Assembly (NCBI RefSeq): GCF_964204645.1
Contig: NC_134035.1
Location: forward strand, 6,696,501 to 6,760,500
Source of the DNA: Tubulanus polymorphus
Taxonomy: Eukaryota; Nemertea; Palaeonemertea; Tubulaniformes; Tubulanidae
Length of the DNA stretch: 64,000 nucleotides
Reading direction: 5' to 3'
Each line of letters begins with the position of its first letter. Position 1 is the stretch's first letter. This document shows, one piece after another, positions 39,101-48,100 of this stretch. Position numbers and translations under genes: made by a program. The notes beneath the pieces are model-generated. The model searched no databases, was not told where the DNA came from, and worked only from the letters and a program-made list of their open reading frames with translations.

Positions 39101-42100
39101 CCGCTATCGGCCATACTTTCAGGGCGACTGGTATCCAGGACTTGACTACTGGTTCCCGTATTTCCACGTTGAATGAGAGAGAAAATCCTCCATTTTGTGA
39201 AATTTCTTGAATTTTTACATTGTCACCATGCCTACGAAATGAAGTTATTTTTCTTGTGGGGTCTCAACAACTAAATCAGGGTGGCGTAGGCATGGTAACA
39301 ATGTTCAAATCCAAGAAATTTGACAAAATGGAGGATTTTCTCTCTCATTCAACTGGACTTAAGGAGTCTTTTTGCCAATCCATCTAATTGGTACAGAACT
39401 GGAAATATATCGGATATTCAGTTGTTGTCCGCGATTTTTGGCATTCTGTTAAGACATAAATGAGGTATGTACCCCAAAAAGTAAGCAAAATATCCAAGAA
39501 AAACAGGTCTCATCAATTAATAAATAGACATTAGTCCTACAGTTTTAATTAGATCAATTCCAAATTTAGTATGAATGTTCTATTGACCAACGCCTATAAA
39601 GTTATAGAGCCATTTTTTTTATTCGTCCCCCAGGGCCGCCCCTGGGGTGGAGTTTCTTTTTCTTCAAATTGCTACTCGTCCTACAGTTTTAGTCAGACCA
39701 ATTCCAAATTTGGTATGAATGTTCTATGGACCTAGGCCTATGAAGTTTCAGAGCCATTTTTTGGATTCATTCACCAGGGGGTGCCCCTTGAGATGGAGTT
39801 TCTATTTCTTCAAATTACTGTAAGTCTACAGTAATTTGAAGTACTACAAATAATTAAGTACTACAGTTTTAATCAGATCCAGTCCAAATTTGGTATGAAA
39901 GTTCTATGGACCAATACCTACAAAGTACCCATCCCTTTTGGGATTTTGCCACATGAGGGCACCCCTAGGTATGCAGCTTCTATTTCTTCAAATCACACAG
40001 CGATGCTATATAAGCCGATATGCTCCTTGTTTGAAGGATGTTTCGGGACACAGAACAGGGAAATTGGGAAAAACTTTCTTCAGTGATTTCTCTCAAAAAT
40101 CACCTTAATCAACCCATCTCCACTTAAATGTTGACTGTAGTATGACGATATATGTTCATTTCAATTTGGGAAAATTGAAAAATCACCCATGAAATATTTG
40201 AGAAAAACTTTGGGGAATTACTAGGTATAGGTCGAGGTCTGAATATTGTAGTGGTAAATTCCAGGATTTAAAATGATCTAATACTACGCCCCGGTGTTTT
40301 AGCTTCAGCGGCCATATATTGGAAGTGGTTTCGTTCCCAAAACTCAATGGCTCAACTCCAGATCAGGCAAAAGTAGATCTGTGGGTCCAACATTTTCACT
40401 GAGAAAAGTATTAATATGCGCAGATCGATAGAAGGAGGCACGTGAAGTAATTTTCAGAAGTCGACAATCGGCAATCAGAACCCTGATGGTCAACCATTTC
40501 TCGGGTCAACATTCGACAATCAGCAATCGCCAATCAGAAACCTGATAGTCGACCATTTCTAAATTCGACAATTGGCAATCAGAAACCTGATAGTCGACCA
40601 TTTCTATATTCGACAATTGGCAATAAGATTGACTTGAAAACAGGTCGACAATCGGCAATCAGGTTTCTGATTGCCGATTGTCGACGTGAAATCTGGTCGA
40701 CTATCAGGTTTTTGACGGCAATTTGAAACCGAACCACACACCCCATTTAAGGAAACCCTCCATGATGGAACTATATTGACCTATTCTGGAGTTGAACCAA
40801 CTCAATATTCAGCCACCCTCTGATATGTGACATCATATGAATTTTATTTGAATATTTTTTCATATTGTGAACAAATTTTTTTGAAAATATAAAATGGTTT
40901 CCCTGCCGCGCCTTCCTGTACCCTCTGAAGTTTTGGACGTAGACCAAACAAGTGTTTATCTTTGGTCTCATATGAGAAATATGAAATACAATATAAACTT
41001 CTAGAACTTTGAAGTCACAAATTAAAAAGATTTTTCAAGCAATGAATGCCCAAACAACCTCTAGCTTTCAAGGTATACTACACATTGCCCATGGGCAATT
41101 AATTCTTTTTGGAAACCGTTTTATTTGTAGTTTTAGCCTGCACACATTTTGTGGGAGCCTTACCTGCCGCCTGGTGCTTGGCTAATCCTTCTAAAATGTA
41201 AATGCCCCATGTAACATATCCTGAAGGAAATATAATTTTCTGGAGTAAAATTTGTATTTCTGACGGATACCTACGTGGGGCACAGGATATTCCCGCCCCC
41301 TTCCCCACTAGGCACTGAGTTTCGGAAGAAATTGAGTTGTGTGGCTCGTGGCATCGCCACCGTACGGTACCAGGTATTCCAAAAAATGTTAAGCGGTATA
41401 TTTCCAAAACTAAGGTAACTTCTTAAAATGTGCCCCATGTAAGTATCCCTCAGAACAAATTTTACAAAACATACAAATTTTACTCCGGAAAATTATGATT
41501 GCTTTCGTGTAATCGCAATCTACTTGCCACAGCGCTGATTGCTTCGGATTATTGTATTGCTCGTAAAAGAATACTGGCAACCATATGATGATGTCCCATC
41601 GTTTCTTAAGTTTGAAATTTATTTACAAGGGTCTGCGGCAAACAGAATCTACTATACATAGATGTCAGTTGTTATCTCTGAAATGCTTTCATCCATTTTT
41701 AAGGTATGGAACACAGCGGTGGTGAATGGCAGACAACTGATATTCTGGTGAAAATAAGAGAAACCCACGATGAACCGAAACTCATCTTCCAGCAGGGTGT
41801 CATCAGGAGCGTCAACGTAAGACCCCCCACCTTCCTCCGTAAATTTCCATTAATCCTGACATTGCTTGATGAATAAAATCTAGCATAGTAAAATCTAGCA
41901 CTATGATAATTTCAAACATTTTTAGCCCACTTGAACAAATTTTATTTTCCCCTCAAACATAATTCTCTTATAATGTACATTGACATCACTCAATGGCGAG
42001 CTGCCAACGTTACTGTGGCAATTGAGTAATCCACTTATGGCAAATGAGGATCCACAAGGTGTCGCTAGTAGTTACTCTGTCTTCCACATTCAATTTCTTC

Positions 42101-45100
42101 TACATTTCAGTTAAAGTTGAATGGACTTTTCTCTTGAACAATTTAATCATTAATGAAAATTATACCAATTGCAGGGTAAAAAATGCATTTAAAGCATATT
42201 TGCTGGTTCATGTGATAACATATGGATTTGGGAGTCTAAAAATACAGTATAAGTTGATTGAAAATGAACCAATTTTGACTACGTAAGACTGAGTGCTTGT
42301 CACGCCATCTGGCGGGATAACTGGTGTTGCTGCTCCCAATTGTAACTTCATATTTACTGTGGTATATTTATTTCACAGGGTGGCATGTGTTCATTATATC
42401 TAGCTGAGGAGTCACGGGTTGTCAATGTGGCTTCAGAGCATCTTGAACCTGTTCGACCGAGAGCTGGAGATAAGGTATGTTATACAGATACCAGGAGGCC
42501 TAGCAATGTGAAGCCTCCTCACCACCAGATGCTCTATCAACTTTGCATATATTGATCGTCCAAACTTCACTGTTAAAGCATCGGGAAAGCGCTCATGGAA
42601 AGACAAACCTACAGTTCATTGTGTCCAATGTTTGAACCATCCTTTCATCGATGGTTCTAATCGCCTCACATACTGAAGATGCCAAGTATAAAGAGTCTAC
42701 AGTCTAACTGTTAGTGATACTAACTACCTGCATACCTGACCATGTATTGTGGACATTTCAAAACGACACTTTCAAAAAGTAAATGTTCCACAACAATGGT
42801 GTCTGGTTCCAGGCTATGTTAGTACATTAACCCATATAAGCATACATAGATTGTGGACAATAACACATATTTCCTTCGAGTACTGTACCCTTTCCTAAGG
42901 TTTTTGCCAATATTTTCTAAATTAGGATTGATTGCCAATGGTTTTTCTATACGACCCGGCCCTTTTTTTCTTTTTTCAACTTTTTTCTCGGCGTTCATGC
43001 ATTCAGAACACGTTTTTGATTTTTCGCCAAAATTTACAAGGGATTAGGAAGTTTTGGGAGTTTTCACTTTCGTTCCGGTGAGTCCGTGAAAGGCTATCCC
43101 TTGTTTCCTTTTATCGAAATAAGCTAATTGAATTGAATTGAATTTAGTATTGATTGATTAATTGAATGAATAATGCCGCCCCTCCTTAAGGTTAGCATCG
43201 TGGCGGGGAGGGATGTGGTCATTTATACGTAGCCTGGGACAACCACATTTTGTGTGAGTCATGTAGGCGTAAATCGGGGCAAATTTGCTCCAGGGTTAAT
43301 CCTTGCAAGATTTGTGAGGGTTGGTACAAGAACCTTTGGATTTGGGTCGATAATTCTCGGAAACTCAAAGATTGTTGTCACGTTAATAGTAGAGATCCGT
43401 TGGTTTCGGCCAACGTGCCCACCGACATCTCTTATTCTATTTCAAATCGTTAAGCGCAGCGGACGCTGGCTATACTTGCACGGTTGGCTTCCCAACTCCG
43501 TTCACTGGGGAGGATCATTAGTTCTCCGGCACCGGTCGCGGGTCAATCACCAGTCACTAGCAGATCACCGGTTCGGCCGGTTCAGACACTTGGTTCTGGA
43601 CCGAGCGCACGCCATCGTAGTCAAGATACTGGCACAAGCCACCCGCCACCGGTCCAGTCGGTATCCCAGGTCCAGACGCCGTGATCGAAGTAAACGTGCA
43701 AGGTCTAGTAGATCATGGATAGATCGCGAGAGGGATTACGATTGTTATTGCAGAAAGTTTCGCCATCAGTTGCCTCATCGTTCATGGACATTGGTTAGCG
43801 AAGAAGGCAATACATTTAGCAGGTCTCGATCCCGTTCGAGGGACCGTCACCGAAGTCTTCGTGATCATCGGGATAGGGGAAAATTCCTGACTCTGAAGGA
43901 TTTCCAGAAAATTTTAAATTTGTTATCGTCTTCGCAACAAGTCGTTACTACAACTTCTACAACAGGTAAGCCTATTCCTGATTGTCCAGTTAGAAGTTCG
44001 CCAGCCCACTCAGTTATTCAGAATTCTGACTCTGAATTCCTGGATGCTGGGGTAGGATATGATTTTAATGAGGATCTGGTCCCAGAAGCGGCAATTCCTT
44101 CTGGTGTCGTTCCTGCCGCAAGCAATTTTGGGTTGCCCTATACAACAGGGTCTTCCCTGTCTCGCAACGTATGTCCGTCCCGTTCGGTTTTATCTGACTT
44201 GCCATTTAGAGCAATGATTAGTTAGTTTTTTGTCTAACACAGGGCAACTCGCGCTAAACCCACAGCAGCTCCTTTGTTCGGTGAGTCAATGGAAGCTTAT
44301 CGCCCGCCGGACTCTGATCTTAATGTTATACGCGAATAGTCAGCGGTTTCAAGAAAATGGGCTCGATTAGATATGCAATTATGGGGTGAATGTCGCTGCC
44401 TGGATGCTGATTATACTTTAATCAGCCCGGATACTGGTTCAGCACAGTCGGGTATTTGTTTGCCCAAGTCCGGTTTGGTGGCCATGACGTCAATCCTGGA
44501 CAATCTTACCGGGGTTGGTTCATTTCAGGATATTGCTCTTAAGGTGTTGACGGGTGAGCTTCGCAAAACTCTCGGGCTCCGCAGGAACATGCGGGCTCCG
44601 ACCCAGAGTCAGTTGCCCTAAAACTAAAAGGAATGGACCAGATTATCCAATCTTTGGCTTGATCTGTTTCACATGTCATTTCACAGCCTCGGTTCAGGGT
44701 CAGGCTAATCTTATGTTTGTCTCCCGTCAGTCAGTTATGGACTCCAGTTCCAAAGCTTGTCTACCAGATATGGTGTCCAATTCATTGCTGAGAGCTCCAT
44801 TGGGGACATCTTTGCGTCTCTTCTCCGGTTAGTGGGCTCCTGTTTCTGCTGAGCTGAGGAAGATTCAGGAGATCCAGACCAAGTCCACCGCCCGAACTCC
44901 ATGGAAAAAGTGTTCTGGTCCGGCGCCATCGGCGCATTGTTTGGCACTGGCTCAAACAGGACCAACTCTTACTTCGGCGCTTTCTCAGGCGTCTACAGAT
45001 GCCGGTTGGAGAACTAACGCACAGCTCCAACAATCGCTCAAGCCTCGTCCAGTCATAACAGTCCAATTCGTATCGGGGCAAGGGGAAGTCTCCGAAAAGG

Positions 45101-48100
45101 GGTTCTTCCTTTCAGAAAAACGCGAAATGAATTCCCGGGACCAGTGGGAGGTTGTCTGCAACAGCCACCCACTGGTCCGACCTTTTCGGAGACAGTTGGT
45201 CCTCCCGGGTCGTCTCACGTGCTACTGTCTCCGTTTCCGCGCCTGACGAGGTCACCTCCCGACATGCGACCAAAACCAGGTCAGGAGGCCTTAAGTTCTC
45301 CCGCTCTCAAGGAATTGGCCGAGAAGGGAGCGATAGAACCAGTTTGCAAAACATCTGGCTGGTTTCTCGAATATTCATGGTACCAAGGGCCACAGGGGGT
45401 CAACGGACGGTGATAGATCTGTCATCCCTCAATCGGCACGGGGGGTCAACGGACGGTGATAGATCTGTCATCCCTCAATCGGCACCGAGACATTCCAAGG
45501 TTCTGGATGACCAAACTCAGGGACGTGATTCAAGGGCTCAGTCAGGGTCAATGGGCAGCTTCATTGGATCTGAAAAATGCTTATTTTCATATAGTTGAAA
45601 GGTTGTCAGTTCCAGTTCAGGTCTCTTCCTTTTGGCCTCATTACGGCCCCATGGGTTTTCACCAAATTGGTCAATTCGGTTCAGAAGGTACTTCAGTCCA
45701 GGAGTCTTCGACTGTTCGTTTACCTCGACGACTGGTTAATAGTCGCGAACTCGGCTAAAGAATCAGTTGCCACTTCTCCGGATTTCTCCGGAATTCCGGA
45801 TTTAAAAAAAATCCAATTTCATTTCCGGATTATCGGGAGAAGTCAAATAATCACAAAAGAAAACATCGCGAAAAAAATAAAATCAATTCGGGATTCGACC
45901 CTAAACATCAAAACGTAGTGGCAACAACCCTGCAGTACACCATTAAACCAAGATGACGCGACGATCGAAATCAATTGACGCTTCGTTTGTTTTTTGGCTC
46001 TCTGGTTTATGTATGAGGTGTATTTGACGGAACCAATCGCTATTTGAAAAAAAGATCTATAGGCGTTAATGAAAGTGAGGCCTATAACGCGTATTGCGCC
46101 CGAACGCATCTCCTGGCGTTCTAATTTCAAAAAATATTTTAGGGGAGGGCCCCCAGACCCCCGACTTATTTTCCGGATTTTTAGCTTCACATAAGTGGCA
46201 ACTCTGAAGAATGTCGGAAGGCAATGTACTCAGTCTTTGACTTAGTCCATCAGCTAAGGTTCTGCGTAAACGGAAAAATCTCAGTTGACGCCGGCCCAAC
46301 AGTTCACTTATCTCGGCATCGACTTCAATCTTTGAATCAGCAAAGTCTTTCCGTGCATGGCTCAAGTAGCCAAACTTCAAGAAGCTGTAGCGGGAGTTTC
46401 CACAACGCCGAGAACAGCTCGTTACTGGTCTCAGCTTCTAGGCTCAATCAGCTCCATGGGTCTGGTGGTGCACTTTGGCCGCCTCAGAAGCAGGCGCTTG
46501 CAACAATATTGGGAGGTCCTCTGGTCTCAGTTGAAGGGCAACTGGAAGACCTTGATTCCCATACCTCGAACCAATCTAAGTCCAGATCTTCATTGGTGGG
46601 CGACAAAAACGAATCTTCGTCGCGGGGTGTCTCCAGTTCGTGTATTCACGCATGCCAGTCACCAAGGGTGGGGCGCATCTGAAGAAAGCCGGCAGGTGAT
46701 CTTGCTACAGCGCCACCAACCACATACATTTCCTAGTACTGCTGGCCTTGTGGAAGGCCCTGAAGTTCTTTTACAGTAGAGTGGAGGGCCACCCACATTT
46801 GGTTAGCCACGGACAATTCAACAGTGAGGGCTAACCTTCAGAATCAAGGGGGCACTCACTCAGAAACCCTCACAGATCTGTCAGCCAAAATTCTTCTTTG
46901 GTGCCAGGCATAGGGCGTTTCCCTGACTGTAGCACATTTAGCAGGGAAAAGGAACGTGATGGCCGATGCTCTTTCTCGTCGAGGTCAGGTTATTGCGACA
47001 GAATGTTCTCCACCAAGAAGTAGCCAATCGGGTTCAAGACATGTTCGGCAATCCGCTGCTGGCAGGATCTGCTTGCCACCCAGTTCAATCGGAGGTGTTC
47101 ACTGTTTGTTTCCCTGTTTCTGGACGTGGAAGCGTCGGGGTAGATGCCTTCTCTCTCGACTGGTTGGGGATGCATGCGTATGCGTTTCCGCCCCCACCAG
47201 TCCTCCCGCACTTGCTGGATCAACTAGATAGATCAGTCTATTGCAACATAGTTCTGGTATCACCATGTTGGCTGGCTCAGAAATGGTTCCTACCACTTCT
47301 CAACCTACTGTGTGACAACCCCAGGATTCTTCTGAATTTCCCATTGCTTCTGTCTCAGGGAAACTTTTGGCATCATCTGACCAGGCAGTGGTTAAATCTG
47401 CCAGCCTGGCCATTGTCCAGCAATCCTTGTCAGCTTCAGGCTTCTCAGAACAGGCTGCATCTTTATCGCATGATCTAAGCGGCCATCGACAAGTACCATT
47501 TACGATGCCAAATGGGGTCATTTTGCAGATTGGTGTGCTACAGGGGAAATTGATCCATGCTCACCCTCTGTAGCTTAATTGGCAGTTTTTTTACTCCATG
47601 TATTTGTCGTAAAAGGTCTGCAGGTTCCGCTCCACGATTTCCCATACATTGCGTTCTTCTGGTCGGCCAAACATAACAGCTGATCATCGGATATCCCAGC
47701 TTGTTGCAGGGTTTTCTGTTTCCCAGCCTCGGGTACCAAGAATAGTTTCACCATGGGATCTGTCAGTAGTTTTGTAGAAGTAAATGGAGGCTCCATTTGA
47801 ACCTCTTTCGGCAGGGTCATTTGCGAATTTGTCAAAAAGACTGTATTCTTGCTGTTCTTGACTTGCTCGGCCCATCATTCTGTAATTCATGCACTTTCAG
47901 TTCGACAAGGTCATATTGTTTTCGGGCCAATAGCAAAGGAATTTGTTTCGCTGTGGCCTGCTTTGGAGTTTTTAGCAAAGAACGAACGGCCAGGCTCAGT
48001 CAGTCGTCAATGGGGAATTGAAGCCCTAAAATATCGAGTTGAAGTGAATATTCCGGACAGGACATTATGTCCTGAACAGGCTTTGTGTTTCTATTTAGAT

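Larger units (their letters stand above)
34588..41480 (+). mobile_element. DIRS-type retroelement 1 in SPT5 intron 21, degenerate
   Basis: It fills most of the 7.3-kb intron. The left inverted terminal repeat begins near 34588 (TTTCCTTCAGGATATATTAC). The right repeat is inverted at about 41290-41480. Between coding region and right repeat, 41190-41285 is an internal complementary region: its first half is the complement of the left terminus, its second half of the right terminus. This is the DIRS plan, which uses a tyrosine recombinase and leaves no target duplication. Order: gag-like, reverse transcriptase, RNase H remnant, recombinase fragment. The recombinase is cut by a hairpin MITE, and repeats occupy 39353-41100. 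Confidence 0.85.
45296..46985 (+). pseudogene. DIRS element 2 reverse transcriptase and RNase H
   Basis: Motifs in order: [11 protein letters not shown] (45310), [11 protein letters not shown] (45570), [12 protein letters not shown] (45605), VYLDDWL with intact YxDD (about 45719-45739), a connection region, LHWWATKTN and an RNase H segment with [11 protein letters not shown], where the usual first aspartate is histidine, and finally [10 protein letters not shown] (46956). The frame is broken by a 46-bp tandem duplication at about 45395-45486 and by the insertion at 45764-46206. Confidence 0.85.

Noticed and set aside
39537-40700. CRISPR-like array
   Set aside because: Units are long, diverged and without regular unique spacers; the setting is an animal intron.
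44735-45218. Minus-strand ORFs within DIRS element 2
   Set aside because: Shadows of the plus-strand retroelement; residues show no family pattern.
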